Shown here one piece after another: positions 32,260-40,955 of a DNA stretch of 53,466 nt. This DNA comes from Thermoanaerobaculia bacterium (GTDB lineage Bacteria; Acidobacteriota; Thermoanaerobaculia; Gp7-AA8). Every line of letters begins with the position of its first letter. Position 1 is the stretch's first letter. The position numbers were made by a program, and so were the translations under genes. A model generated the notes under the pieces. It was not told the origin of the DNA. It saw nothing but the letters and a program-made list of their open reading frames with translations, and did no database searches. The DNA lies in NCBI GenBank assembly GCA_017883235.1, contig JADGNY010000031.1, forward strand, positions 1 through 53,466, written 5' to 3'.

Positions 32260-34832
32260 GGGTAATACCCCCGAATCGTCTTCGCCTTCCCCTCGCTCAC
32301 CTGCACATCCACTGTGCGCCACTTCGATCCCGGCTTCACCCCCTCCGGCGGATAGAAGCCGAGGATGTATTGGGAGCGGAGCTCGTTCTGGATGTCGGTG
32401 TAGATGCGGCCCAGGTCGGAGGCTTGATCGATGTAGTAGGCGTTCCCTCCGGTCTCGCTGCAGAAGTGGCTGAGTTTGTAGCGGGCGTCGACTTCGCTCA
32501 TCCGGATGCCGATGCCGATGGCGTAGATGGGAACGGCGGCGCGGCGGGCGTACTCGATGGCCTGATCGTACGAGAACTTCGAGGACGTGTCGTTGCCGTC
32601 GGTGACCAGGACCAGCGCGCGCTGTCCCTTCACGCCGAGGAAGTTGTAGAGCGAGTAGACGATGGCGTCGTAGAGAGATGTCGACTCTTCCGCGCGCAGT
32701 TTGGCCAGGCTCGCGTTCATATCAGCAAGGTGAGGTGACCAATGCTGGATGAGCTGAGGCTGTGAATCGAACGACACGAGAAAGGCGCGATCGCCCTTGC
32801 GCATCACGTTCGTGAAGAACTGCGAGGCTGCCTTCTGCGCCTCGGCCATCCGCGGCTGCATCGACGCCGAGGTGTCGATGGCAAGGCCGATCGAGAGTGG
32901 GAGGTTGGTCACGTGCTCGAACCTGGCCACCTTCACCGGCTTCCCTTCATCGAGCACGGTGAACGCCTGTTGCTGCAGGTCATTCACGGGATGGCCGTCG
33001 CGCAGGACGGTGGTCGGCATCTCGACGAGATGAACGTTGACCTCCTCCATGAACTGCGGCGCGTTGAACGTCACTACGTCTTCGATGGGTGGCTGCTCGG
33101 GAACGTCCTTGAGCGACGCCACCGCGCGGAGGTAGCCGATGCTACCGGTCGATGGGATGTCGATGACCTGCACGTACGGTGGTCCGAAGAGCGTGGCCAC
33201 ACGCGCTTCGTTGAGGAAGAGCTCGAGTCTGTCGAGTTGCTTTCCCTCGGGGACGTTGACGGCCATCTCCACGCGCGTGCGCCCATGCAGCTTCAAGGCG
33301 ACGCGGGGCGAGACGATGTGGACGCGGAATGGATCGTTTCCGGTGTTCACGGTGGCCTCGTCGCCCCCGATCATTTCTCCTTTGTCGTTCAGGGCCATGG
33401 CGCGAATGCGATGGACCTGGGGAACGCTGCCGAAGTCGAGATCGAGGGCGTAGGGCGGCTGGCGTTTGCTCATGATCTTTCGTCCGTCGAGGTAGAACTC
33501 GACGGCGGCGACGCCTTCGCCCTCGACGACCGTATCGATGTGCTGCGTCCCGCTGAGCAACTCGTCCGGCAGAGGGAGGATGCGCAGCATCGGCGCGTTC
33601 GACTCGATCCTCTCCTTGATCGTCTCCAGCGCCGCCGCCGAGGTCTCCTTCAGCCGCTGCGCCTCGGGCGAGCCGGCGATCTCCGGGACGGTGATCTTCT
33701 GCTCGATGATCGCCTCGGCTGTGCCGTTCAAGTCGGCGATCTTGATGCGCGCCTGGTACTCGGCCGGCTGGAGGAGCCGGTCGACGACGACCGCGAGCTG
33801 GTCGGACTTGACGTCGGCGGGGTAGTCAAAGCGGTACCGATAGCTTTCGAAGAGTCTGTCGTCCTTCAGCACCTCGCCGACGACGTCGAGGCTGTAGAGC
33901 TTCGCTCCACCGACCTCCTTCAGGACGAGCTGCGCCCGCGGCACGAGAATCGTCATCTCGGCGGCGGTGCGGCTGCCCTGTTTCGCGGGATAGGAGACGG
34001 AGAGCTGCGCCGGCAGCGGCTTCGCGCCGGATGTGGGCATGACTACCGAATGGAAGATCTTGCGAACCTGCTCCGGATCGACCGCGGGCGGTTGGAAAAG
34101 CCGGGCGTTGTCGAGCGTCCGGAGTTGCACCGCTCGGATGGCACTCAGTGTCTGGTCGGATCCTGTGCACTCATCCTGCAGGTGAGTGATGAGCATGCGC
34201 GGCACGAGCCCGAACACTCGTTGCATTGCCGCTTCCTTGCTGCTGGTCGTGGCCACAACCATGTTCGAAAAGAGGTCGTATAGCGCATCCGAGCCGTTCG
34301 AATACGGTTGCCACAAGAGGTAGTCGGAACCCAGGCGCGGAAGATAGAAGAGGAATCGCGCTTGGCCCTCGAATCCCTTCAGACCGCGGTACGTCCAGAA
34401 CTCCATCGGCTGAAGGAGGACGCAGTCGGGCGGAACCCAGATCTCGGGTTCTCCATGGAGTACGTAGGCACGCGCGCGGTCTGTGCTGAGCGATCGATAG
34501 CGTTCCTTTGCCGTGACCAGGCGCTCGTAGTAGACCTGCCGGAAGTCGCCGATTCCCTCGGTCAGGCCGTGCCGGCGCCAGAAGTCGTCAATGTAGAGGT
34601 CGCGCTGGACGTCGCTCTCCAGGATCAGGAAGGTATCGAGCTCCGTCTCCTGCATGATCGGCTCGACGTCGGTGAGGAACTGCCGGTAGATATCCGCGAG
34701 CTTCGCGATCCGCTCCTTGCGCTCGCGGCGCGAAAGCTTGACGACGCCTTGGGCCGACGGCGGCGGAAGCGTCTGTGCGACCCCGGCCAGGCCGAACGCA
34801 AAGAGGAGAAGAACGGCCGTGGCCACGGACAA
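32256..34832 (-). CDS. Secreted GWxTD / VWFA-related protein 1
   Basis: This protein of about 858 residues begins with a signal-like hydrophobic segment (ATAVLLLFAFGLAGVAQ). Next comes a GWxTD-type region (SRRERKERIAKLADIYRQFL, DDFWRRHGLTEG, VLHGEPEIWVPPDC) and, from about residue 600, a VWFA-related domain with the MIDAS motif IDTSASM and the Acidobacteria-type ending YILGFYPPEGVKPGSKWRTV. It is about 60 percent identical by eye to the next gene, so the pair is a tandem duplication. Such proteins are thought to be extracytoplasmic adhesion or assembly factors. The TTG start follows AGGTGG. A longer frame to 35327 would run through repeat arrays and is rejected. Confidence 0.85.
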   Translation of the reverse strand: MSVATAVLLLFAFGLAGVAQTLPPPSAQGVVKLSRRERKERIAKLADIYRQFLTDVEPIMQETELDTFLILESDVQRDLYIDDFWRRHGLTEGIGDFRQVYYERLVTAKERYRSLSTDRARAYVLHGEPEIWVPPDCVLLQPMEFWTYRGLKGFEGQARFLFYLPRLGSDYLLWQPYSNGSDALYDLFSNMVVATTSSKEAAMQRVFGLVPRMLITHLQDECTGSDQTLSAIRAVQLRTLDNARLFQPPAVDPEQVRKIFHSVVMPTSGAKPLPAQLSVSYPAKQGSRTAAEMTILVPRAQLVLKEVGGAKLYSLDVVGEVLKDDRLFESYRYRFDYPADVKSDQLAVVVDRLLQPAEYQARIKIADLNGTAEAIIEQKITVPEIAGSPEAQRLKETSAAALETIKERIESNAPMLRILPLPDELLSGTQHIDTVVEGEGVAAVEFYLDGRKIMSKRQPPYALDLDFGSVPQVHRIRAMALNDKGEMIGGDEATVNTGNDPFRVHIVSPRVALKLHGRTRVEMAVNVPEGKQLDRLELFLNEARVATLFGPPYVQVIDIPSTGSIGYLRAVASLKDVPEQPPIEDVVTFNAPQFMEEVNVHLVEMPTTVLRDGHPVNDLQQQAFTVLDEGKPVKVARFEHVTNLPLSIGLAIDTSASMQPRMAEAQKAASQFFTNVMRKGDRAFLVSFDSQPQLIQHWSPHLADMNASLAKLRAEESTSLYDAIVYSLYNFLGVKGQRALVLVTDGNDTSSKFSYDQAIEYARRAAVPIYAIGIGIRMSEVDARYKLSHFCSETGGNAYYIDQASDLGRIYTDIQNELRSQYILGFYPPEGVKPGSKWRTVDVQVSEGKAKTIRGYYP

Positions 34833-34865
34833 AAACCGCCCACCTTGAACGCGCGCGAAGGGCTT

Positions 34866-35095
34866 ATGCGCCGCGTTAGCGGCGACAAAGACGGTAGCCG
34901 GGGGTGCGAGCGTTTTTTGCGAGCACCCCTGGACCGATGCGATCCGAAATCGTGCCGCGTCAGCGGCACTGGAGTGGATGCCGGATGCTCCGGTGCCGCT
35001 GACGCGGCACGATTCTTGGGGATCTTCGTACCAGGGGTGCTCGCAAAAAGCGCTCGCACCCCTGGCTACCTTCTGTCGGCCGCTGACGCGGCGAC
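34866..35095. mobile_element. Nested-hairpin element between the GWxTD paralogues
   Basis: Two arms of about 110 bp face each other. The best part, 34893-34932 against 35031-35070, agrees at 38 of 40 positions. Each arm contains three hairpins: gccgcgttagcggc, ggtgcgagcgttttttgcga with cacc, and gtgccgcgtcagcggcac. The arms hold no gene. The hairpin spelling differs from the element at 28790-29035 but the mirrored triple-hairpin plan is the same. It lies upstream of GWxTD gene 1 and may hold or block its promoter. Confidence 0.85.
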
Positions 35096-35117
35096 GTAAC
35101 ATCCAAGCCCCATCACG

Positions 35118-35262
35118 CGCGAAGAGCGCAGACAACGCGCGGAGCGCAGACAACGCGCGGAGCGCAGACAACGCGCGGAGCGCAGACAACGCGCGGAGCG
35201 CAGACAACGCGCGGAGCGCAGGCAACGCACGAAGTGCAGACAACGCGCGGAGCGCAGCTCTC
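35118..35262. repeat. 18-bp tandem array of gcagacaac hairpins
   Basis: About eight units of cagacaacgcgcggagcg run at exactly 18 bp from 35129. Each unit has the spacer agacaac and a small hairpin gcgc-gga-gcgc. One unit (35219-35236) reads gcac-gaa-gtgc, where both sides of the stem changed together. The array ends at the stop codon of the second GWxTD gene. Confidence 0.9.
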
Positions 35263-37918
35263 ACGGGTAGTAACCGCGAATCGTCTTCGCCTTGCCGTCG
35301 CTGACCTGTACCTCCACGGCTCGCCATTTCGAGCCCGGCTTGACGCCCTCGGGCGGGTAGAAGCCGAGGATGTATTGGGAGCGCAGCTCGTTCTGGATGT
35401 CGGAGTAGATGTGTCCCAACTGGTTGGCGTTATCGATGTAATAGGCGTTGCCGCCGGTCTCGCTGCAGAAGCGGCTCAGTTTGTAGCGCGTGTCGACTTC
35501 GGTGCTCCGAATGCCGATGCCGATGGCGTAGATTGGAACCGCGGCGCGGCGGGCGTACTCGAGGGCCTGATCGAAGGAGAACTTCGATGAGGTGTCCATG
35601 CCGTCGGTGACGAGCACCAGCGCGCGCTGCCCTTTCACGCCGAGGAAGTTGTAGAGCGAGTAGACGACGGCGTCGTAGAGCGCCGTCGACTCCTCGGCGC
35701 GAAGCTTGGCCAGCCCCGCGTTCATGTCGGCAAGGCGCGGCGACCAGCGTTGGATGAGCAGCGGCTGGGTATCGAACGACACGAGGAATCCCCGGTCGCC
35801 CTTCCGCATGACGTTCGTGAAGAACTGCGAAGCCGCCTTCTGTGCCTCCGCCATCCGCGGCTGCATCGACGCCGAAGTGTCGATGGCCAGGCCGAGCGAG
35901 AGCGGCAGATTGTTCACGTGCTCGAACTTCGACACCTTCACCGGTTTCCCTTCGTCCGTCACCTTGAACGCCGCTTCGAGAAGGTCGTTGATCGGATGGC
36001 CGCCGCGCATCACGGTGGTCGGCAGCTCGACGAGGTGGACGTTCACCTCCTCCATGAACTGCGGCGTATTGATCATCACCAGGTCTTCGACCGGCGGTTG
36101 TGCATCCTCCTGCAGCGAAGCGACGGCGCGGATGTAGCCGACTCCTTCCTGGGCCGGGATCTCGATGGTCTGGACGTACGGCGGTCCGTACAGAGAGGCC
36201 ATCTTCGTGTCATTGAGGAACAGCTCGACGTGATCGAGCTTCTTCCCCTCGGGGACGTTGACGGCCATCTCCACGCGCGTGCGGCCGTGAAGCTTGAAGG
36301 CGATGCGCGGCGAGATGATGCGCACGCGGAACGGATCGTTGCCGGTATTGAGGACGATCTCATCGCCGGTGATGGCCTCGGCGCTGTTGTTGAGCGCCAC
36401 GGCGCGCACGTGGCGCACCTGCGGCACGTTGCCGAAGTCGAGATCGAGCGTGTACGGCGGCTGGTGCTTGGTCATCACCTTCTTGCCGTCGAGGTAGAAC
36501 TCGACCGCCTTGATGTCGTCGCCGAAGGCGATGGTCTCGATGTGCTGGATCCCGCTGAGCAGATCGTCGTTGAGCGGCACGATGCGCAGCCGCGTGGTGT
36601 TCGAATCGATGTCGTCCTTGAGCTGAGACAGCGCCGTGGTGGCGCTCTCCTTCGCTTTCTGCTGTTCCGGCGTGTCGAAGATCTCCGGCACGGTGAGCTT
36701 CTGTTCGACGATGGCCTCGGCGCCGGAGTTGATGTCCTGAACGCGCACGCGGGCCATGTACTCGTTGGGACGGAGGAAGCGATCGATGACCACGGCAACC
36801 TTGTCGTCCTTGATGTCGCCGGGGTAGTCGAAGCGGTAGCGATAGTTTTCGAAGAGCTGGCCCTCTTTCAGCACTTCGCCGGTGACGTCGAGGCTGTAGA
36901 GCCTGGCGTTGTTGACTTCCTTCAGCGTGAGCTGCGAACGGGGCACGAGGATCGTGATCTCTGCGTCGGTGCGGCTGCCCTGCTTGGCCGGGTATTTCAC
37001 GCTGATCTCATGGGGGAGTTGAGGCGCGCCCGGGGTCGCCAGGACGACGGAGCGGAGGATCTTGTGGACATCTTCCTCATTGACCGGCGGCGGCTCGAAG
37101 ATACGCATGAGGTCGAACTTGTTCAACTGCGCCTGATAGACAGCGCGCAGGAATTCATCGCCGTCCTTGCACCGATACTCGAGGTTCGTCATCGACGTGC
37201 CTGGAGACGCCGGCCCGAAGACCCGTTGCGTGGCGGAATCGCCGTTGATGTCAGTTCCGATCTCGTCCTGCGAGATCAGCTCCTTCATGGCTTCGTTGTC
37301 GAACGGCGCGAAGAGCTTGTAGTCGATTCCGGCGCGCGGCTTGTAGAAGAGGAAGCGAACGTCGTGCCCAAGGTTCTGGACGAAGCCGTACTTCCAGATC
37401 TCGGCGGGCTGCATCAGCCGGCAATCGAACTTGATGCGCTCGTCAGGCTGGCCATGGATCAGAAAGATGCGGCCGCGGTCGGAGGAGACGTTCTTGAACT
37501 CCTCCCTCACGGTCTCGAGACGCTCGTAATACTGATCGCGAAAGCTGTGATTGGTCGTGCCGTTGGCGACGTCGCGGCGGCGCCAGAATTCGGTGATGTA
37601 GATGTCGTGCTGCGGGTCGGTCTCGAGAATGAGGTAGGTGTCGAGCTCCGCAGGATTCATGATCGGATCGACGTCGGTCAGGAACTGGCGGTACTTTTCG
37701 CTGAGGTTCTTGATGCGGTCTTTGCGCTCGCGGCGGGAGAGTTTGCGCACGCCTTGATCGGGGGCGGGCGGTTTCGCTTTCGCATCTGGTGCTGGGGCGG
37801 GAGCGGCCGCTGGTGCCGGCGGCGCCGGCTGCGGATCAGGTTGCGCGGGAGGGGTTTGTGCGAACGTCGCCACCGCGGCGAACATCACGGCAATCAAGAC
37901 GGCAATGATCTTGTTCAT
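35261..37918 (-). CDS. Secreted GWxTD / VWFA-related protein 2
   Basis: This 885-residue protein has a clear signal peptide (MNKIIAVLIAVMFAAVATFA), then a proline-alanine linker of about 35 residues, a GWxTD-type region (SRRERKDRIKNLSEKYRQFL, ITEFWRRRDVANG, FLIHGQPDERIKFDC) and a VWFA-related domain with IDTSASM and YILGFYPPEGVKPGSKW. The middle part, with FYLDGKKVMTKHQPPYTLDL, looks like immunoglobulin-type beta domains. It is upstream of its paralogue on the same strand and starts 38 bp from the divergent cysteine desulfurase gene. Its role is likely at the cell surface or in the periplasm, but the partner is unknown. Confidence 0.9.
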   Translation of the reverse strand: MNKIIAVLIAVMFAAVATFAQTPPAQPDPQPAPPAPAAAPAPAPDAKAKPPAPDQGVRKLSRRERKDRIKNLSEKYRQFLTDVDPIMNPAELDTYLILETDPQHDIYITEFWRRRDVANGTTNHSFRDQYYERLETVREEFKNVSSDRGRIFLIHGQPDERIKFDCRLMQPAEIWKYGFVQNLGHDVRFLFYKPRAGIDYKLFAPFDNEAMKELISQDEIGTDINGDSATQRVFGPASPGTSMTNLEYRCKDGDEFLRAVYQAQLNKFDLMRIFEPPPVNEEDVHKILRSVVLATPGAPQLPHEISVKYPAKQGSRTDAEITILVPRSQLTLKEVNNARLYSLDVTGEVLKEGQLFENYRYRFDYPGDIKDDKVAVVIDRFLRPNEYMARVRVQDINSGAEAIVEQKLTVPEIFDTPEQQKAKESATTALSQLKDDIDSNTTRLRIVPLNDDLLSGIQHIETIAFGDDIKAVEFYLDGKKVMTKHQPPYTLDLDFGNVPQVRHVRAVALNNSAEAITGDEIVLNTGNDPFRVRIISPRIAFKLHGRTRVEMAVNVPEGKKLDHVELFLNDTKMASLYGPPYVQTIEIPAQEGVGYIRAVASLQEDAQPPVEDLVMINTPQFMEEVNVHLVELPTTVMRGGHPINDLLEAAFKVTDEGKPVKVSKFEHVNNLPLSLGLAIDTSASMQPRMAEAQKAASQFFTNVMRKGDRGFLVSFDTQPLLIQRWSPRLADMNAGLAKLRAEESTALYDAVVYSLYNFLGVKGQRALVLVTDGMDTSSKFSFDQALEYARRAAVPIYAIGIGIRSTEVDTRYKLSRFCSETGGNAYYIDNANQLGHIYSDIQNELRSQYILGFYPPEGVKPGSKWRAVEVQVSDGKAKTIRGYYP

Positions 37919-37956
37919 CTGGGACCTCGGGATACGAAGGACAATAGACGACTCTC

Positions 37957-39087
37957 ATGCGCATCTACCTCGACAACAACGCCACCACACCGCTGCACCC
38001 GGCGGTGCTGGAAGCGCTGGAAAGATCGCTGCGGGATGTCTTCGGCAACGCATCGAGCATTCATAAGGAAGGCCAGTCCGCACGCCGTGCGATCGAAGAT
38101 GCCCGCGAATCGGTGGCGAGTTTGATCGCCGCCGAAGCGCGGGACGTTGTCTTTACGAGCGGCGGCACCGAGTCTAACAACGCGGCGATCTTTGGCGTGG
38201 CAGGACAGGATGGTCGTCATCACATTGTCACAACGGCCATCGAGCATCCCTCTGTTCTCGAACCGGTTACCGAACTGGAACGGCGCGGACACGCGGTGAC
38301 GATCGTCGCTGCGTCGCGCAGCGGGGTCATCAACGCCGGTGCGGTGATCGCCGCCATCCGCCCGGAGACGCGGCTCGTGTCGATGATGCTCGCCAACAAC
38401 GAGACGGGAGTCCTCCAGCCGGTGGCGGAAGTCGCGCGTGTCTGCCGCGAGCGGTCGGTCCATTTCCACTGCGATGCCGTGCAAGGGGCGGGCAAGGTCG
38501 ACATCGATGTGTCGGCCCTCGGCGCCGACACGCTGGCGCTTTCCGCCCATAAGCTGCACGCGCCGAAGGGGATTGGTGCGCTTTACGTGCGCCGCGGGCT
38601 TTCCCTCGACCGCCACATCCTCGGCGGCGCCCAGGAGCGCCGGCGGCGGGCTGGAACCGAGAATGTGCCTTTGGCCGTGGCGTTCGGCGTGGCCGCGGAG
38701 ATCGCGCGCGACCGCATTGACACCGGCGCATTGCGCGATGCGCTGGAGCGCGCGTTGCTCGCGGCCGGCTTTCCGATCGTCATCAATGGTGCCGATGTTC
38801 CGCGCATCCCGAACACGAGCAGCGTCACCTTCCGCGGCGCCGACGCCGAGGGGATCGTCATCGGGTTGGATCTCAGCGGCGTGGCGGTCTCCACCGGCGC
38901 TGCCTGTTCCTCGGGACGGATCGAGCCGAGCCACGTCCTGCTGGCAATGGGCCTGACCCCGGAGGAAGCCCGCGCCACGGTCCGCTTTTCGCTGAGCCGG
39001 TTTACCACGGTGGATGAGATTCAACGCACGGTGGCGCTTCTGAGAGAGATCGTGCCGCGGTGCGTACGCCAGGCAAAGGAAGCGTAG
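37957..39087 (+). CDS. Cysteine desulfurase, NifS/IscS family
   Basis: This 376-residue PLP enzyme starts MRIYLDNNATTPLHPAVLEAL and has all family marks: GGTESNNAAI, IEHPSVLEP, the cofactor Asp in HCDAVQGAGK, the PLP Lys in LSAHKLHAPKG, and the catalytic loop Cys in GAACSSGRIEPSHVL. It removes sulfur from cysteine to give alanine and a persulfide for iron-sulfur clusters and tRNA thiolation. No iscU or nifU scaffold gene is next to it. It is divergent from the GWxTD gene. The short loop around the Cys fits group I enzymes (NifS/IscS). Confidence 0.95.
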   Translation: MRIYLDNNATTPLHPAVLEALERSLRDVFGNASSIHKEGQSARRAIEDARESVASLIAAEARDVVFTSGGTESNNAAIFGVAGQDGRHHIVTTAIEHPSVLEPVTELERRGHAVTIVAASRSGVINAGAVIAAIRPETRLVSMMLANNETGVLQPVAEVARVCRERSVHFHCDAVQGAGKVDIDVSALGADTLALSAHKLHAPKGIGALYVRRGLSLDRHILGGAQERRRRAGTENVPLAVAFGVAAEIARDRIDTGALRDALERALLAAGFPIVINGADVPRIPNTSSVTFRGADAEGIVIGLDLSGVAVSTGAACSSGRIEPSHVLLAMGLTPEEARATVRFSLSRFTTVDEIQRTVALLREIVPRCVRQAKEA

Positions 39088-39398
39088 TCCGCCATTTCCC
39101 ATTCGCACTTCGAGAGGAGAGCGGGCGTCCGCGCCTGCTCCCGACGGGCGTCTCGCCCGGCGGTGGGGCCGAAGGCGAACGTAACTTTTGGGTGAGAGAC
39201 GGCGATGTCTCCATCCGCGTTTTTGGGATTCAACCTGCTTGATGGCTGACCCACCGCCGGGCGAGACGCCACGGCGGGAGCAGGCGAGACGCCCGCTCTC
39301 CGTCTTCGGCGCCTTCTACTCCGAACCCGAGTCCGGCCCTCACATCGAATAACCCTTGCCCAGTCACGGTTTGTTTGGCACAGTTGTCGACGGTCCTG
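39088..39398. mobile_element. MITE-like inverted-repeat element, copy 2 (core 39117-39301)
   Basis: The core starts gagagcgggcgtc and ends gacgcccgctctc, with arms cgcctgctcccg and cgtctcgcccggcggtgggg, as in the copy at 642-825. The arms and even parts of the centre (aaggcgaac, gacggcgatgtctcc) match the first copy. The unmatched centre differs by indels. It lies between the cysteine desulfurase and DUF4388 genes. The remaining 39302-39398 holds no gene that I can see. Confidence 0.9.
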
Positions 39399-40532
39399 AT
39401 GTCTAACCACCACATTCTCGAGGGCGATCTCTCGCGCATTCAGTTGCCGGACGTTCTGACCTTCGTGTCCATGATCCGTGGGACGGGCAAACTGTTTCTG
39501 CGGCACGATCGGCTGGAACGGTCCATCCACTGGAAGGACGGCGAGATCGTTTTCGCTTCTTCCAACTCTCCCGAGCACTCCCTCGGCATGTTCCTCCTGC
39601 GCAACGGCAAGATCACGCAGGAGCAGTACGAGGAGTCGAAGCGGCGGGTGACCGCGCAGACGCGTCACGGCAAGCTCCTCGTGCAGATGGGAGCCATCTC
39701 GCCGAAAGAGCTCTGGTGGGGCGTGAAGAATCAGGCGCTGGAGATCATCTTTTCGCTCTTTAGCTGGAAGGAAGGGAGCTTCATCTTCGGGGACTCCACC
39801 GATGAGCTGGTGAACGAGCGGATCGTCCTGTCGATCAACACCGCCACCGTGATCATGGAAGGGATCCGCCGCCTCGACGAGACGGCCGTGATCCGGGAAA
39901 AGATCACCAGCCTGGAGATGGTCTTCCTGAGGGTGCCGGGGACGGTGCCGGATTTCGGATCGCTCGAGATGAGCGAGCACGAGGTCGCGCTCTATAAAAG
40001 CCTGGACGGGAAGCGGTCGATCCGCGCTCTGATCGGCGGCTCGGAAATGACCGAGTTCGAAGTGACGCGCATCCTCTTCCAGCTCCTCTCGGCGCGCCTG
40101 GTGGAAGTGGTGCCGGAGGAGAAGTCGTTCGGCCCCGTTTTCCTCGACGTCGAGGACTCGCCGGAGCTGCTGAAGGTGATCTCGACGTACAACGACATGT
40201 TCGGCCGCCTCTACGACGCGCTGCTGAACGCCGTCGGCGAGGAGTCGGCCCGCGACATCGTTATGACGGCGATGCAGAACGCCGAGAGCGACGAGCTCTG
40301 GAGCGGCGTCTTCTTCGACCAGTACGGCCGCTTCGACGAGAACATGCTGATCGCCAATATCTCCGAGCTTCCGTTCGAGCGCCGCAAGGCGGTGTTGGAT
40401 GAGGGGCTGAACACGCTGCTGTCCGTCCAGCTCTTCGAGGTCTCGCAACACCTCGACTCGGCCGGGAAGGTGGATGTGTTCCGGTTCATCAGCGATCAGA
40501 AGGCGTCGCTGGAGTATTCGAGCCCATCCTGA
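39399..40532 (+). CDS. DUF4388 (PATAN-type) protein
   Basis: This 377-residue soluble protein opens with the DUF4388 region: LEGDLSRIQLPDVLTFVSMIRGTGKLFLRHDRLERSIHWKDGEIVFASS. A second similar part follows (LLVQMGAISPKELWWGVKNQALEIIFSLFSWKEGSF). DUF4388/PATAN domains occur in gliding, motility and response-regulator proteins (PatA, FrzS partners) and are thought to be protein-interaction modules. There is no receiver domain here. The ATG was chosen over a weak TTG eight codons earlier. Its TGA stop lies inside the first palindrome of the cluster that follows (catccTGAcgg). Confidence 0.85.
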   Translation: MSNHHILEGDLSRIQLPDVLTFVSMIRGTGKLFLRHDRLERSIHWKDGEIVFASSNSPEHSLGMFLLRNGKITQEQYEESKRRVTAQTRHGKLLVQMGAISPKELWWGVKNQALEIIFSLFSWKEGSFIFGDSTDELVNERIVLSINTATVIMEGIRRLDETAVIREKITSLEMVFLRVPGTVPDFGSLEMSEHEVALYKSLDGKRSIRALIGGSEMTEFEVTRILFQLLSARLVEVVPEEKSFGPVFLDVEDSPELLKVISTYNDMFGRLYDALLNAVGEESARDIVMTAMQNAESDELWSGVFFDQYGRFDENMLIANISELPFERRKAVLDEGLNTLLSVQLFEVSQHLDSAGKVDVFRFISDQKASLEYSSPS

Positions 40533-40941
40533 CGGCTCGGGATCTCATCCTGACGGCGAGCACCGCGAGCCTGTCAGGATCTTCGGTGAGACCGCGCGAC
40601 AGGTGTCGTTGATCTCATCCTGACGGCGAGCGCAGCGAGTCTGTCAGGATCTCTGGTGATACCGCGGGACCGTTGAGTTATTGATCCCATCCTGACGGCT
40701 CGCGCAGCGAGTCTGTCAGGATCTCTGGTGATACCGCGCGACAGTTGATTCGCTCAGGTTAGACGGTATCCAGTCGCTGGGGTCGTTGATTCCATCGTGA
40801 ACAAACCAACTGCCGCGCGGCACCACCGGAGATCCTGACAGGCTCGCTGCGCGAACCGTCAGGATGGACTGCCCCCAAATCAACTGCAGCGCGGCACCAC
40901 CGGAGATCCTGACAGGCTCGCTACGCTCGCCGTCAGGATAG
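40525..40941. repeat. Cluster of atcctgacgg palindromes (three left-type, two right-type)
   Basis: Five main hairpin units lie in 400 bp, plus one truncated copy at 40525. Three read atcctgacgg...ctgtcaggatct followed by ctggtgataccgcg, starting at 40547, 40617 and 40689. Two read in the opposite sense, accaccggagatcctgacag...gtcaggat, near 40815-40866 and 40890-40940. The stem loops keep pairing while bases vary. A short spacer of about 55 bp lies between the last left-type and first right-type unit. The same repeats bracket the GIY-YIG gene at 41766. The first unit includes the stop codon of the DUF4388 gene, and the last ends 16 bp before lgt. Confidence 0.9.
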
Positions 40942-40955
40942 ACTGCACCACCAGC

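Noticed and set aside
34833-35327. Long N-terminal extension of the first GWxTD protein
   Set aside because: The added stretch is encoded by the nested-hairpin element and the 18-bp array (ALRALSALRALS) and precedes the signal peptide, so it is not part of the protein.
35750-38125. Long plus-strand frame of about 790 codons opposite the second GWxTD gene
   Set aside because: It is the antisense shadow of a gene with clear domains and signal peptide. Its composition (many DDV, HVE, RRR) is typical of shadow frames in GC-rich DNA.
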